From assembly GCA_963921795.1 (NCBI GenBank), contig OY997642.1, positions 61,134,909-61,198,908 of the forward strand: DNA of 64,000 bases, given 5' to 3'. Numbering within the stretch: the stretch's first letter is position 1; each line of letters begins with the position of its first letter. The position numbers were made by a program, and so were the translations under genes. The stretch is from Nannobrachium achirus. Taxonomy: Eukaryota; Chordata; Actinopteri; Myctophiformes; Myctophidae. Below the pieces are notes generated by a model. It saw only the letters and a program-made list of their open reading frames with translations, was not told where the DNA came from and made no database searches. This document shows positions 1 to 12,776 of this stretch, piece by piece.

Positions 1-84
1 CACTGCAATATTAATAATAAACAAACCTTTTCACTAGACTGACAACGTGTCCATCAGGCACTAACCTTGTATCTACCGGTATGT

Positions 85-290
85 CTGTCACGATTATGAC
101 ATTTTACATGACGATTAATTGTCACTCAAATCATTGCGATTTAATTGTGTGACAATTACATTTCTGTTTGGCTTGTAGGCTTTGAAGTTGCACATGGCAG
201 ATATGACACATAACCTAAAACAAAGAAATTACTGACATATTTGACAACTTTATACTTAAAAAAGAACATTGATAGTGGAAATAGCCGACA
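85..290. mobile_element. Partial hAT-type element, TAGGGCTGTCAC family
   Basis: It matches about 50745-50965 (TGTCACGATTATGACATTTT through ACATTGATAGTGGAAATAG). It lacks the first bases of the terminus and ends at the site where relatives carry the hairpin module. Confidence 0.75.
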
Positions 291-484
291 AACAAGAATG
301 CTTTTGGACATCGTCTCTGTCGGTATGTCCAAAAGTATAGGATTTTAATTAATTTTTTTAAATCAAAAGTAGGGGCTTAGGGCGTTAAATTACGAACAAA
401 AAAGACACAAAGCGTCAGAATACGGAGATAAGCCCGACAGTGACGACATACAAGGTTTCCACCTGACAGCGACACAATGAAAAC

Positions 485-488
<4 letters not shown>

Positions 489-542
<54 letters not shown>
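489..542. repeat. (GA)n microsatellite
   Basis: An uninterrupted GA tract of about 54 bp. A 21-bp A run follows at 605-625. Confidence 0.97.
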
Positions 543-545
<3 letters not shown>

Positions 546-1297
546 TGTCTAACAAAATGAGTGAAAGTCACTGATGTATGAAGTACTTGAAACAATTTTG
601 CTTAAAAAAAAAAAAAAAAAAAAAACATTGCTTCAGTCAAAGTCCCTCACATTTAATGCACTTGTACTGTCACGAGCACAAGAACAAAGTGCTTTTTCAG
701 AGCACAAAGAAACAAACGAGCCAGAAACTATCCAACTCTCCGTCTCTGTCAACTTTATTCAACCGTAGGGTATTCGCAAGACAGCGTTGGTTGCACATCC
801 ACAAGCTCACGACTTGTAGATCTGCTATTCTTGAGCGGTGCTAACCGCTCCTACATCTGGCTTTGTGTGTATGTACTGTATATCTGTCTGTCCGTAAGTA
901 TGTATGTCCCGCAAAGCTGGCCACGCCCCGCGGGACGTTTCGGCATGTACAAAGCACCGATCACTTCACACAGGGTGTGAACAGGTTCAGGCGTTCTCAA
1001 AGTGGGGTGCAGGGGTCCTTGAGGGGTCCTTGAGGGGTCCTTGAGGGGCACTCTGGGGCGTCCCCAGCTAAATGAGTATAGTATCAGTTTAAACCCTACT
1101 TTAATCTGCTATTGTTGAGACAAAAAGAACAAAGACATATCTCGACAAATTGTAGACAAAACTAAAATTCAATCACACCTAGTGTGAAGTGAGCGGTGCC
1201 AGTAATGAGTTCATTTCATCAAGCGTCACCCGCAAAGCTTGGCCAAAGTGACCCTGTGGTACAACAAGCTTTGAGTGCTTTGTGCCAAGATGTAGGC

Positions 1298-1662
1298 CAG
1301 TGTTTCTCAACCACTGTGCCTGGGGACCTTTGGTGTGCCCCTGAGAAGGGTCAAGTGTGCCCCTTGAAACTGCTTGAAAGCCAGTATTGTATTTATCATT
1401 TTAAAAATGATATAAACTACTGAAAACAGCCGATCTACAAGCACACTCGCGGTGCGGTGCGAGGCGTTGTGTGCTTGTAGATCTGCTGTTTTCACTACTG
1501 TTGTGCGACAGCCTTGTATGACGAAGCACACATTTGAAACTTGGAGATACAAGGTTTCTTCCCGACAGTGACGATATTTACACCCCCATATGGTGGTGTG
1601 CCCATGGATTCTTGGGACATGAAAAGTGTGCCCATGCAGAAAAAAAAGGTTGAGAAACACTG
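1298..1662. mobile_element. hAT-like element (CAGTGTTTCTCAACC ends)
   Basis: Terminal inverted repeats CAGTGTTTCTCAACC and GGTTGAGAAACACTG bound 365 bp. An internal hairpin of the AGATCTACAAGCACAC type sits at about 1430-1492. No clear 8-bp duplication flanks this copy. It gives the empty-site sequence (GAAAGCCAGTATTG at 1377) for the retroposed insert in the copy at 25947-26852. Confidence 0.75.
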
Positions 1663-1747
1663 CTGTTGGAGCAATTATTATTTATTGCGCCAGCAGAGCG
1701 CGCAAGTACTGCATTTGGTATCTGTTGCGTATATGTTTGCGTTTACG

Positions 1748-1862
1748 GCCCGTAGCCAATCGGGGACCAGCATTCCTGGTGACGTCATCATCAACAGCCA
1801 ATGAGGTGACCGGTATTCTTGGTGACGTCACCATCACAAAGTGCGACCGACTGATATATAAA
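1748..1862 (+). promoter_or_regulatory. Promoter-like cluster: CCAAT, two CRE palindromes, TATATAAA
   Basis: Two perfect TGACGTCA palindromes (1780-1787 and 1823-1830), CCAAT motifs (about 1757 and 1797) and TATATAAA (1855-1862) lie in promoter order. An ATG at 1899 opens a 180-codon frame ending at 2441 whose product I do not recognise. A degenerate relative without the perfect CREs is seen around 6950-7140 and 11390-11590 in the kelch units. Confidence 0.3.
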
Positions 1863-2460
1863 CAACGCCCGCTCTGCTGGCGCACAAGTAGGCCATACAT
1901 GGCCACGAGTGCAGTAGGTGCAAGTTGGCACCTCGACAGAGTGCGGTCTTGTTATTTAACACTATGTTATCCTCATTATTTATATGGCGAGTTCCGCCGC
2001 AGAACAGCTCAAAGGCGAAAACGCTCTGGTTTCGTCATTATTTCCGCCGCATATCGTGTTCCGTTAGCCAATGAGGCGCAATTGATGGGGAAAAAAAATC
2101 TGGGAGTGGTGTTAGCTGGAGTATTGGTTGAGCTTCACATGAGAGTTAGCACGCTGCAGAATATAGTCACAAGCGAACCCACACTTTTTCGTTGGAACAG
2201 TATTTCTAGTATTTCATTTGACCTTCGCATGGGGGACGCTGGCACAACATGCTTTCAGATGGAGGTCCACAGCCACAATACACAACAACGTGTGAATACC
2301 CTGCTGTGCTGGGGTCTGCACTCCATCACTCTATCAATTACCTCCATCCAGTTGGCTGATGGGGGGGCGGTGGTCTCATTTTCCCGCTGTGTGACGTCAA
2401 GCTGCCTTTCCCCCTGTAACCCCAATCCCTGCTATTTATAGCATCGCCTTGAAGACACTC

Positions 2461-2493
2461 TCCTCTCCTCTCCTCTCCTCTCCTCTCCTCTCG
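2461..2493. repeat. (CTCTC)n microsatellite
   Basis: Pentamer tract of about 33 bp just upstream of a SINE. Confidence 0.95.
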
Positions 2494-2530
2494 ACATGAC
2501 ACCAGTGTTCTTTCTCTATGTGTGGCATAT

Positions 2531-2876
<346 letters not shown>

Positions 2877-3350
2877 AAGCAGAACAGCTATATCCAAATT
2901 GGGCCACTACCATACTACTTCTTTCACAGGTGACTGATACTAATGAAGGCTCCGTTCCATTTAGTGTAGCACAGTGGTTCTCAAACCTATTCATTTCATG
3001 GACTGTCATGACTCTGAGAGTGTACCGAATGGAACCAAATGGACCCGTACGGGTACATTTGGTTCCATTGGTAGACTCAGAGTTACAGACACATTTGGAA
3101 CCAGCTCAAGGACACCTTGAGACGTTTGTGAGATACTGTACATACAAAGCAAGACGTAGGACTGGTTAGGACCACTCAATAACAAAATTAAACAAACTCC
3201 CACAGACTCACACACACAAACATAGTACTATATTCTAATAAAAGTATAAGCTCAATGGAGAGAAAAAAAAAACACACCGGTGTGTATCAAATACTGATGT
3301 CATGTCATGTCATGTCTAGTTATAACCCCATGGGAGAACCCTTGGAAAGC

Positions 3351-4478
3351 TTACTCCAAATGTAAGCCATGACTGGAATGTTTTCCAGTCATGGCAGCCA
3401 TTTCCCACTTGATGTTGTGTGGCAGTCCAGACTGCTCCAGACCGTACTGAATAACTGCTAGCTTGCATAAAGTCCTCATACTGGGACTCAAGTCTAAGAT
3501 GTGCAGGTTGAATCCACCAAAGAGGATGATACGATCTCCCATCATGCAACAGCCACGCTTAATAATCATGCAAGGGTCTTCCCCCTTAGGCTCAACCTTC
3601 CTCCAGGAGAGGGTCCCTGGATTCAATCTCCAAATGTCTCTCAAGTAATTATTAGCGTTAAGACCACCTAATATGTACAGCTCTCCATTGTAAGCAAAGG
3701 CTGAATGATCGAGGCGTTCTTCTGGATAAAGATGTGTGGCACTTCTGCTCAGCCAGCAGTTGGTCTCTGTATCAAACACATCGATGTATTTGGGGGCCAG
3801 ATGCCCGCCAAATACAAACATCCTTGTCCCAATGATGGTGGCAGAGTGGCACACTGACTTAGGCGGAAGCGTGCCAATGGGGTTAATCAAAGTCCAGACC
3901 ACTGTGGTGGTGTCCAACTTGTAGATGTCATTGTACCATTGACTGCCCAATCCTCCGTAGATATACATGAACTTTCCCAACACGCAGGCAGAGTGGCTCT
4001 TCCTCCCCTTTGGAACAGTGCCAGAAACCTTTGGCTTGAACCATGTGCGGGTGCAGACATCAAATGCACACAGAACGTCGCAGTACTCCCCTTTCGACCC
4101 CCTCTCGACCCCACCCCAGATGTAGACTATATCTTCTATCAGCACGGCTGTGTCTGCGTGGCGAATATGGGGAAAATCACAGAGAGGTTGCCTTCCACTT
4201 GTTGTCACTGGGTACTTAAATCGTCCACATACGTAGGTGTTATTTTCTGTCGACACAGCTCTGTGTCCCTGGTGATCGGAGGGAACCTTAAGGGGACGTT
4301 TTCCTCCTCCAGTCACTGGAGGCAACTTCTTCCAGCGCAAAGTCACTGTGTTGAAGACGTCCACAACAATATGACACATGTTCCTGTGTGACCTTCCAAA
4401 GCAATACACCTTTAGTCCCACTGCTACTGTGTGACAGTTTGATACCACAGATCTATGGAGAATTGGTGGTATCACCAT
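3351..4478 (-). CDS. KLHDC3-like intronless kelch gene, copy 1
   Basis: This is a 375-aa uninterrupted ORF related to KLHDC3 (about 382 aa in mammals). It has six kelch-type blades with characteristic strand pairs such as [30 protein letters not shown] and [15 protein letters not shown], each followed by a D-x-W or N-x-W strand. The C terminus keeps an elongin BC-box, [10 protein letters not shown] (about 333-342), and a CUL2-box, LPHNIKWEM (about 352-360). Those boxes dock family members onto CUL2-RING ligases, and the propeller reads C-terminal glycine degrons in KLHDC3. Blade 1 has lost the second glycine (CFGRS). The MSQW start of its paralogues is ACG-TCG-CAA-TGG here, so initiation must move to the next Met (MVIPP). 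A (CTGT)40 tract starts 11 bp upstream. Substrate and expression are unknown. Confidence 0.8.
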   Translation of the reverse strand: MVIPPILHRSVVSNCHTVAVGLKVYCFGRSHRNMCHIVVDVFNTVTLRWKKLPPVTGGGKRPLKVPSDHQGHRAVSTENNTYVCGRFKYPVTTSGRQPLCDFPHIRHADTAVLIEDIVYIWGGVERGSKGEYCDVLCAFDVCTRTWFKPKVSGTVPKGRKSHSACVLGKFMYIYGGLGSQWYNDIYKLDTTTVVWTLINPIGTLPPKSVCHSATIIGTRMFVFGGHLAPKYIDVFDTETNCWLSRSATHLYPEERLDHSAFAYNGELYILGGLNANNYLRDIWRLNPGTLSWRKVEPKGEDPCMIIKRGCCMMGDRIILFGGFNLHILDLSPSMRTLCKLAVIQYGLEQSGLPHNIKWEMAAMTGKHSSHGLHLE

Positions 4479-4488
4479 CCATTGCGAC

Positions 4489-4654
<166 letters not shown>

Positions 4655-4750
4655 TTGTTGCCAGTCTTTTCCATATTTGGGCAAAGTTTCAGCCCAATCG
4701 GACATCCGTTGTATTGGTAGTTGGTAATTAGAATAAATTAGAAATAAATC

Positions 4751-4816
4751 ACATCCAGAGTTAGTGTCAAAAGGTCCTTGAGCAAGATTCTGGTTTCCTC
4801 CGCCATCGGTGTATGA

Positions 4817-4900
<84 letters not shown>

Positions 4901-4994
4901 GTGTGTGTGTGTGTGTGTGCGTGCGTGCGTGTTAAGTAATGCACAATCTCTGTAAAGTGCCTTGGATAAAGGCACTATATAAATGCACCATTTA
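4751..4994 (+). mobile_element. SINE, 5'-truncated, with (GT)n
   Basis: It starts at GAGTTAGTGTCAAAAGG, continues through GAGCAAGATTCTG and a (GT)n tract to GCCTTGGATAAAGGCACTAT. The same family as 2531-2876, and part of the kelch repeat unit. Confidence 0.75.
4819..4931. repeat. (GT)n microsatellite
   Basis: GT tract of about 112 bp with GTGC interruptions inside a SINE. Confidence 0.97.
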
Positions 4995-5489
4995 TGCAGA
5001 ACAGCCATACGGTATAAGAAAGAAATTGGGCCAAATAGTTCTTTCACAGGAGACTGATACTAATGAAGGCTCTGTTCCACCTATTCATTTCAAGGACCAT
5101 CATGACTCTGACTAAATGGAACCAAATGGACCCACACAGGACCATTTGGTTCCATTTGTACACTGAGTTACTGACACATCTGACACTCTGAGACCCACTG
5201 GTGTAGCAGAGTGTCTCCAGTGAGCCAACATACACAATATCAGCACCCTGACTCTGACCAGGATGGAACAGAGCCTTCATTAGTTATCATTGGCAGTATC
5301 CCAACGATGCTTGCGTACAGTAAGTTGGCACAACCGGGCTTGTTCCGGCACACGTCACTGTTGTGCCAGTAACGATGGTAAAAATAAACCTAGATCATTT
5401 ATTTTTATTTTGGGCCCTGGGAAGACACCAAATATCCCTTTTGGGTCTGGCATTGAGAAGGTTCTGGTAAAAAAAAATATATATATATA

Positions 5490-5770
5490 TCAAACCTCGG
5501 TTCGAAGTGAAGCGGTGACATTTTATTCTATGTGTTCTAGAGCTATGAAATCTGTGTTCAAGATCTATACATTATGTGTTCTAGATCTATACTTTCTATG
5601 TGCTTTAGTTCTATATTTTTATGAATTCTGAATGAATTAATGATTTTGTCTGGAGGGCCAAATTGTCATGTGAAGCTTGACCAATCCTCAATTCTGTATG
5701 CACGGGACATGTACGGGACACACAAAGCCACTCCTTGGAAGCAGCTTTCACTGCTTAAAAAAACACACAC
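5490..5770. repeat. Unclassified interspersed repeat (TTCGAAGTGAAGCGGTGA)
   Basis: The CCTCGGTTCGAAGTGAAGCG start, the TGTGTTCTAGAGCTATGAA block and the GTCATGTGAAGCTTGACCAA block recur at 9930-10210, in reverse at 13130-13450, and in reverse at 21225-21680. A shortened tandem version follows at 5925-6045. Confidence 0.7.
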
Positions 5771-7151
5771 AAATATGATGTTTGTAGGCACTTCTGATAG
5801 CATGTGAAACCAAGTCATCAGGTGAGATGGTCAAGCTGTCCATGAATAATGGAAGTATGTTCCTCTCCATGCTGACTGTAGCGAAGGGTCCAATATGTAT
5901 ATATAATATATTTCTATTAATTCTGAGTGGATGAATGGTTTTATCTGGAGGGCCAAATATTCATGTGAAGCTTGACCTGTCCTCACATCGGGACGCACAA
6001 GACGGATAAAGCCACTTCTTGGAAGCAGTTTTCACCGCTTAAAAAAAAGAAGGAAAAAAAAGATGAAATTCGGGAATTGCGAGTGTGGTTAAACTCAATG
6101 GACTTACCCTATAATGGTGATGGCACCGAGAATGCTGCTTCCTGATTGGCTAAGTTTGGTTGTGTGGTTGCCCAAAATGCACTTTTGGAAATTGTGAGTG
6201 TGGTTGCCATGCCATCACGTGAGTCACATTAGGACATTGAATTCTACAATTCTATTTTATTATTAAGAACACTTGCAATTCTGGGACATTGTGTACTCCT
6301 TGCTAAACTCTGAATTCTGTGAACACAAGGCACCTTCTAGCAATGTAATTGGTGTGGTGAGCAGGCCTGGAATTTCATCATTTTAGGGGCAAGGCCACTT
6401 CGGCCTTTGGGGTTGACCTTTTTTTTTGAGGGTACAAAGGACAAATATCAGGACAGGAAGGCCATCAAATAACACAAGATTTTAGTCCATTGAAAGAATC
6501 TGTTGAATTTAAGGGTTACATTTGATATGTAGAATATCTGCTGTGAAATAAACAAATTGGTACAATCTGATGCTCAGCCCTGCACAAATCAAAGATACTG
6601 GATTGGTTTAAAAACAGTGACTCAACAAGACACTGGTGTCTACATGAAAAGACAGAGACTGGTGTCCACATTTGGCAAGACAGAGACAGAGGAGAAAGTG
6701 GTACAGTCAGTTGGGGCATAAAGGCCACTGTGGCCTCAGGGCATGCCATTCTTTTGGAGGGGCACAAGGCCAAACTGAGGGGCAACGACGGTCATGGCCT
6801 TCATGGCCTCCCTGAAATTCCTGCCTTGGTGGTGAGGAATGAGGAAAAAATTAAAATAAACACATTTAGCCAATGAGGAAGGTGTATAAATGTGACATCA
6901 GGAAAATGGTGGTTCCAATTTCAGCCAATGAAAGCAGCCAATGAGGAGACAAAAAGATGACATCACCAAGAATACTGGTTCCTCATTGGCATTACAGAGT
7001 GACATTCGTCATTACTTGTGTCAGTAGAACGCTCAAGTACTGCACTCGTCCGCGAATGTATGCATGCACATGTACGTACGTATGTCGGTGCCTGTGTTTG
7101 TGCCTGTGTCTGATTGGCTGGTAGGCCAATCAGCGACCAGCAATGTCAAAT

Positions 7152-8321
7152 TTAAAAGGGAGCTGATAACAATAGAGTGTTGCCCTTCAGGCAACCACGG
7201 TAATAATCACGCCGGGTCTGACGTGAGCGGTGCCTTTTATGAGATACTGTACGTAAAAAGCAAGAGGAATGTTTTCCAGTCATGGCTGCCAGTTCCCACC
7301 TGATGTTGTGTGGAAGTCCAGACTGTTTCAGGCCGTACTGAATAACTGCCAACTTGCATAACATCTTCATACTGGGACTCAAGTCTAAGATGTGCATGTT
7401 CCAATCGACAAGGCAGAAGATACGATCTCCCACCATGAAACAGCACCGCTTAATAATCATGTGAGGGTCTTCCCCCTTAGGCTCAACCTTCCTCCAGGAG
7501 AGTGTCCCTGGATTCAATCTCCAAATGTCTCTCAAGTTTTTACTACCTTTATTACCACCTAATATGTACAGCTCTCCATTGTAAGCAAAGGCTGAATGAT
7601 CGAAGCGTGCTTCTGGAGAAAGCTGTGTGGAACTTGTGCTCAGCCAGCAGTTGGTCTCTGTATCAAACATACTGATTTGTTTTTTGGGGACCCATTGCCC
7701 CCCAAATACAAACATCCTTGTCCCAATGATGGTGGCAGAGTGGCACACTGAATAAGGCGGAGGCGTTCCAATGGGGTTAATCAAAGTCCAGACCATTGTG
7801 GCGGTGTCCAACTTGTGGATGTAATTAGAGATTGTATCGAAATATTGGGTCCTGGCCGATCCTCCGTAGATATACATGACCTTTCCCAAGACACAAGCAG
7901 AGTGGTCCTTCCTCCTCCTCTGTGGAACAGTCCCAGAAACCTTTGGTCTGAACCATGTGTGGGTATAAACATCAAATGCATACAGAACGTTGCAGTGCTC
8001 CCATGTGCAGTTCTTCAACCAACCCCATATGTAGATGATATCTTCTATCAGCACGGCTGTGTTTGCCTTGTGCATAAAGGGAACATCAAGGTGACTTCCG
8101 CTTGTTGTAACTGAGCACGTAGATCCTCCGCGGACGTAGGTGTCATTTTCTATGGACACAGCTCTCTTCCAGCGCAACGTCACTGTGTTGAAGACGTTCA
8201 AAACAGTAATGTTCATGCCCGACCTTCCAAAGCAATACACCTTTAGTCCCACTGCTACTGTATGACAGTGTGTTAGCACAGATCTGTTGAGACTCTTTGG
8301 TATCACCATCCATTGCGACAT
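7152..8321 (-). CDS. KLHDC3-like intronless kelch gene, copy 2
   Basis: This is a 389-aa intact ORF starting MSQWMVIPKSLNRS. Compared with copies 1 and 4 it lacks about 22 residues between blades 1 and 2: VTLRWK runs straight into RAVS, an in-frame deletion shared with copy 3. Blades include [30 protein letters not shown] and [15 protein letters not shown]; the last blade is eroded (FCLVDWN in place of a diglycine strand). The BC-box SMKMLCKLAV (about 317-326) and CUL2-box LPHNIRWEL (about 336-344) are kept. The C-terminal tail of about 45 residues is Arg-rich and reads into flanking repeat-unit DNA. Six CTGT units precede the ATG on the coding-strand 5' side, and a TTTATAAT motif lies about 180 bp upstream. 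I infer a CRL2-type substrate receptor; a recent pseudogene cannot be excluded. Confidence 0.75.
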   Translation of the reverse strand: MSQWMVIPKSLNRSVLTHCHTVAVGLKVYCFGRSGMNITVLNVFNTVTLRWKRAVSIENDTYVRGGSTCSVTTSGSHLDVPFMHKANTAVLIEDIIYIWGWLKNCTWEHCNVLYAFDVYTHTWFRPKVSGTVPQRRRKDHSACVLGKVMYIYGGSARTQYFDTISNYIHKLDTATMVWTLINPIGTPPPYSVCHSATIIGTRMFVFGGQWVPKKQISMFDTETNCWLSTSSTQLSPEARFDHSAFAYNGELYILGGNKGSKNLRDIWRLNPGTLSWRKVEPKGEDPHMIIKRCCFMVGDRIFCLVDWNMHILDLSPSMKMLCKLAVIQYGLKQSGLPHNIRWELAAMTGKHSSCFLRTVSHKRHRSRQTRRDYYRGCLKGNTLLLSAPF

Positions 8322-8650
8322 CTGTCTGTCTGTCTGTCTGTCTGTGAGTCTGTCCGTCCTTAGTGTTCTGCTGTCCCTGTCTCTCTTTACAATTCTGATG
8401 TCTCTGTCTCTCCGTAGTGTCCTGCTGCTTGTCTCTGGCCCACTACTCTGTTCTCAGCGACTCTCTCATCACAGTAGTGTGATGTCTTAGCATGCATCAC
8501 ATTATAAAGGCTGACTAGGAGCTATGGTCTGAAGTCACATAATGCATCAATACTTTGATGCCAGTCTTTTCCTTATTTGGGCAAAGTTTCAGCCCAATCG
8601 GACATCCGTTGCATTGGTAGTTGGTAATTAAAATAAATGAGAAATAAATC

Positions 8651-8758
8651 ACATCCAGAGTTAGTGTCAAACGGTCCTTGAGCAAGATTCTGAACCCTTA
8701 GTTGCTCCCGGTGAGCAGGTTGGTGCCTTGCATGGTTTCCTCCGCCATCGGTGTATGA

Positions 8759-8853
<95 letters not shown>

Positions 8854-8857
8854 TTAA
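8651..8857 (+). mobile_element. SINE 5' part, split by an insertion
   Basis: The body and the (GT)n/(GTGC)n tract are here; the tail resumes at 9359-9416 (GTAATGCACAATCTCTGT). About 500 bp of foreign sequence lies between. Confidence 0.72.
8758..8855. repeat. (GT)n(GTGC)n microsatellite
   Basis: The compound tract passes from GT to GTGC about halfway. Confidence 0.97.
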
Positions 8858-9358
8858 CACATACAGTGCCAGCTATTTGGCGCCAGAGGCTGCTGGGTCA
8901 CCAGAAAAGCCACATAGGGATACGCTGTATATGCACAAGCCTTGCGCAGCCATGACGCGCGTGAACACTTTCGTGCGTGTCATGAATATGACCCAGATGA
9001 AGTTAGCTCTAAGTTACCTATAGGCAAACACTACTGTCAGAAGCCCAATTTTCGTCGATTTAGCCGTGAATAAACCTTGTCCTCTTCCATAAAAGCATAG
9101 ATCAGAGAAAAAGAGCTTCAAAGATCTGAGGATGCATTGGATTCAATGGCAAAAATCAGCTGCGCAACGCGCTCACAGGCCGATGTAAACAGATTGCGGC
9201 CGATGGACTGCTCGAAAATTTTGCCGGGTGATCTGGTAAGGCCTTCGGGTGTTTATTTAACTTCAGTGCCTTTCCTGAATTAGTTCTGGATCTGCACCAC
9301 AGCCAAATCCCGGCGCCGCCAAATCCCGAACTAGTTTGGGATCGGCACTAATGGGTGA
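8858..9358. mobile_element. Unclassified insertion splitting a SINE
   Basis: This stretch is absent at the matching point of the SINE at 4751-4994. Its ends show short inverted CAGTGCC (about 8868) and GGCACTA (about 9342) motifs. It contains no ORF I recognise. Confidence 0.5.
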
Positions 9359-11594
9359 GAGTAATGCACAATCTCTGTAAAGTGCCTTGGAAAATGCACT
9401 ATATAAATGCACCATTTACCATTTATGCAGAACAGCCATACGGTATAAGAACGAAATTGGGCCACTGCCATAATAGTTCTTTCACAGGTGTCTGGTACTA
9501 ATGAAGACTCTGTTCCACCTATTCATTTCAAGGGCCATCATGGTCTCTGACTAAATGGAACCAAATGGACCCACACGGGACCATTTGGTTCCATTTGTAC
9601 ACTGAGTTACTGACACATCAGACACTCTGAGACCCACTGGTGTAGCAGAGTGTCTCCAGTGAGCCAACATGACACAATATCAGCACCCTGACTCTGACCA
9701 GGATGGAACAGAGCCTTCATTCGTTATCATTGGCAGTATCCCAACGATGCTTGCGTAAGTTGGCACAACCGGGCTTGTTCCGGCACACGTCACTGTTGTG
9801 CCAGTAACGATGGTAAAAATAAACCTAGATCTTTTATTTTTATTTTGGGCCCTGGGAAGACACCAAATATCCCTTTTGGGTCTGGCATTGAGAAGGTTCT
9901 GGTAAAAAAAAAAATATATATATATATATCAAACCTCGGTTCGAAGTGAAGCGGTGACATTTTATTCTATGTGTTCTAGAGCTATGAAATCTGTGTTCAA
10001 GATCTATACATTATGTGTTCTAGATCTATACTTTCTATGTGCTTTAGTTCTATATTTTTATGAATTCTGAATGAATTAATGATTTTGTCTGGAGGGCCAA
10101 ATTGTCATGTGAAGCTTGACCAATCCTCAATTCTGTATGCACGGGACATGTACGGGACACACAAAGCCACTCCTTGGAAGCAGCTTTCACTGCTTAAAAA
10201 AACACACACAAATATGATGTTTGTAGGCACTTCTGATAGCATGTGAAACCAAGTCATCAGGTGAGATGGTCAAGCTGTCCATGAATAATGGAAGTATGTT
10301 CCTCTCCATGCTGACTGTAGCGAAGGGTCCAATATGTATATATAATATATTTCTATTAATTCTGAGTGGATGAATGGTTTTATCTGGAGGGCCAAATATT
10401 CATGTGAAGCTTGACCTGTCCTCACATCGGGACGCACAAGACGGATAAAGCCACTTCTTGGAAGCAGTTTTCACCGCTTAAAAAAAAGAAGGAAAAAAAA
10501 GATGAAATTCGGGAATTGCGAGTGTGGTTAAACTCAATGGACTTACCCTATAATGGTGATGGCACCGAGAATGCTGCTTCCTGATTGGCTAAGTTTGGTT
10601 GTGTGGTTGCCCAAAATGCACTTTTGGAAATTGTGAGTGTGGTTGCCATGCCATCACGTGAGTCACATTAGGAAATTGAATTCTACAATTCTATTTTATT
10701 ATTAAGAACACTTGCAATTCTGGGACATTGTGTACTCCTTGCTAAACTCTGAATTCTGTGAACACAAGGCACCTTCTAGCAATGTAATTGGTGTGGTGAG
10801 CAGGCCTGGAATTTCATCATTTTAGGGGCAAGGCCACTTCGGCCTTTGGGGTTGACCTTTTTTTTTGAGGGTACAAAGGACAAATATCAGGACAGGAAGG
10901 CCATCAAATAACACAAGATTTTAGTCCATTGAAAGAATCTGTTGAATTTAAGGGTTACATTTGATATGTAGAATATCTGCTGTGAAATAAACAAATTGGT
11001 ATGTACAAACTGATGCTCAGCCCTGCACAAATCAAAGATACTGGATTGGTTTAAAAACAGTGACTCAACAAGACACTGGTGTCTACATGAAAAGACAGAG
11101 ACTGGTGTCCACATTTGGCAAGACAGAGACAGAGGAGAAAGTGGTACAGTCAGTTGGGGCATAAAGGCCACTGTGGCCTCAGGGCATGCCATTCTTTTGG
11201 AGGGGCACAAGGCCAAACTGAGGGGCAACGACGGTCATGGCCTTCATGGCCTCCCTGAAATTCCTGCCTTGGTGGTGAGGAATGAGGAAAAAATTAAAAT
11301 AAACACATTTAGCCAATGAGGAAGGTGTATAAATGTGACATCAGGAAAATGGTGGTTCCAATTTCAGCCAATGAAAGCAGCCAATGAGGAGACAAAAAGA
11401 TGACATCACCAAGAATACTGGTTCCTTATTGGCATTACAGAGTGACATTCGTCATTACTTGTGTCAGTAGAATGCTCAAGTACTGCACTCGTCCGCGAAT
11501 GTATGCATGCACATGTACGTACGTATGTCGGTGCCTGTGTCTGTGCCTGTGTCTGATTGGCTGGTAGGCCAATCAGCGACCAGCAATGTCAAAT

Positions 11595-12730
11595 TTAAAA
11601 GGGAGCTGATAACAGGCAACCACGGTAATAATCACGCCGGGTCTGACGTGAGCGGTGCCTTTTATGAGATACTGTACGTAAAAAGCAAGAGGAATGTTTT
11701 CCAGTCATGGCTGCCAGTTCCCACCTGATGTTGTGTGGAAGTCCAGACTGTTTCAGGCCGTACTGAATAACTGCCAACTTGCATAACATCTTCATACTGG
11801 GACTCAAGTCTAAGATGTGCATGTTCCAATCGACAAGGCAGAAGATACGATCTCCCACCATGAAACAGCACCGCTTAATAATCATGTGAGGGTCTTCCCC
11901 CTTAGGCTCAACCTTCCTCCAGGAGAGGGTCTCTGGATTCAATCTCCAAATGTCTCTCAAGTTTTTACTAGCGTTATTACCACCTAATATGTACAGCTCT
12001 CCATTGTAAGCAAAGGCTGAATGATCGAAGCGTTCTTCTGGAGAAAGCTGTGTGGAACTTATGCTCAGCCAGCAGTTGGTCTCTGTATCAAACATACCGA
12101 TTTGGTTTTGGGGGACCCAATGCCCCCCAAATACAAACATCCTTGTCCCAATGATGGTGGCAGAGTGGCACACTGAATAAGGCGGATGCGTTCCAATGGG
12201 GTTAATCAAAGTCCAGACCATTGTGGCGGTGTCCAACTTGTGGATGGCTTTAGAGATGTCATTGAAATATTGGGTCCCGGCCGATCCTCCGTAGATATAC
12301 ATGACCTTTCCCAAGACACAGTTAGAGTGGTCCTGCCTCCTCCTTTGTGGAACAGTCCCAGAAACCTTTGGCCTGAACCATGCGTGGGTATAAACATCAA
12401 ATGCATACAGAACGTTGCATTGCTTCGACCAACCCCAGATGTAGATGATATCTTCTATCAGCACGGCTGTGTTTGCCTTGTGCATAAAGGGAACATCAAG
12501 GTGACTTCCGTTTGTTGTCACTGAGCACGTAGATCCTCCGCGGACGTAGGTGTCATTTTCTATGGTCACAGCTCTCTTCCAGCGCAACGTCACTGTGTTG
12601 AAGACGTTCACAACAGTAATGTTCCTGCCCGACCTTCCAAAGCAATACACCTTTAGTCCCACTGCTACTGTATGACAGTGTGTTAGCACAGATCTGTTGA
12701 GACTCTTTGGTATCACCATCCATTGCGACA

Positions 12731-12731
<1 letters not shown>
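11595..12731 (-). CDS. KLHDC3-like intronless kelch gene, copy 3
   Basis: This is a 378-aa intact ORF, the closest paralogue of the gene at 7152-8321. It shares the start MSQWMVIPKSLNRS, the in-frame deletion between blades 1 and 2, the eroded last blade and the Arg-rich tail. It differs by a shorter stretch around IWGWSKQCNVLYAF (the partner has additional residues, KNCTWEH), by blade substitutions such as FGGHWVPQNQIGM against FGGQWVPKKQISM, and by an 18-bp in-frame deletion in the tail. The BC-box is SMKMLCKLAV (about 312-321) and the CUL2-box LPHNIRWEL (about 331-339). About 11 CTGT units precede the ATG. All length differences from copy 2 are multiples of three, which is compatible with coding constraint. 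Confidence 0.75.
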
Positions 12732-12775
<44 letters not shown>

Positions 12776-12776
12776 G
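12732..12776. repeat. (CTGT)n microsatellite
   Basis: About 11 units at the 5' side of kelch copy 3. Confidence 0.96.

Larger units (their letters stand above)
4933..8640. repeat. Tandem kelch unit, left copy of a recent duplication
   Basis: From the SINE tail at about 4940 through kelch copy 2 and its upstream region to about 8640, this segment is nearly identical to 9359-13055, offset by about 4.41-4.44 kb. The match includes non-coding stretches such as 5290-7140 against 9730-11590, where only scattered substitutions and small indels are seen. High identity in non-coding DNA means a recent duplication. Confidence 0.92.

Noticed and set aside
1626..2441. 271-codon plus-strand frame as a protein-coding gene
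   Set aside because: The start of the frame lies inside a hAT-like element and no domain is recognised; only the part after the ATG at 1899 is kept as a low-confidence finding.
6516..6785. 89-codon minus-strand frame (also at 10887-11228) in the kelch units
   Set aside because: It is present in both copies only because of the recent duplication, the length differs between copies, and no domain is recognised.
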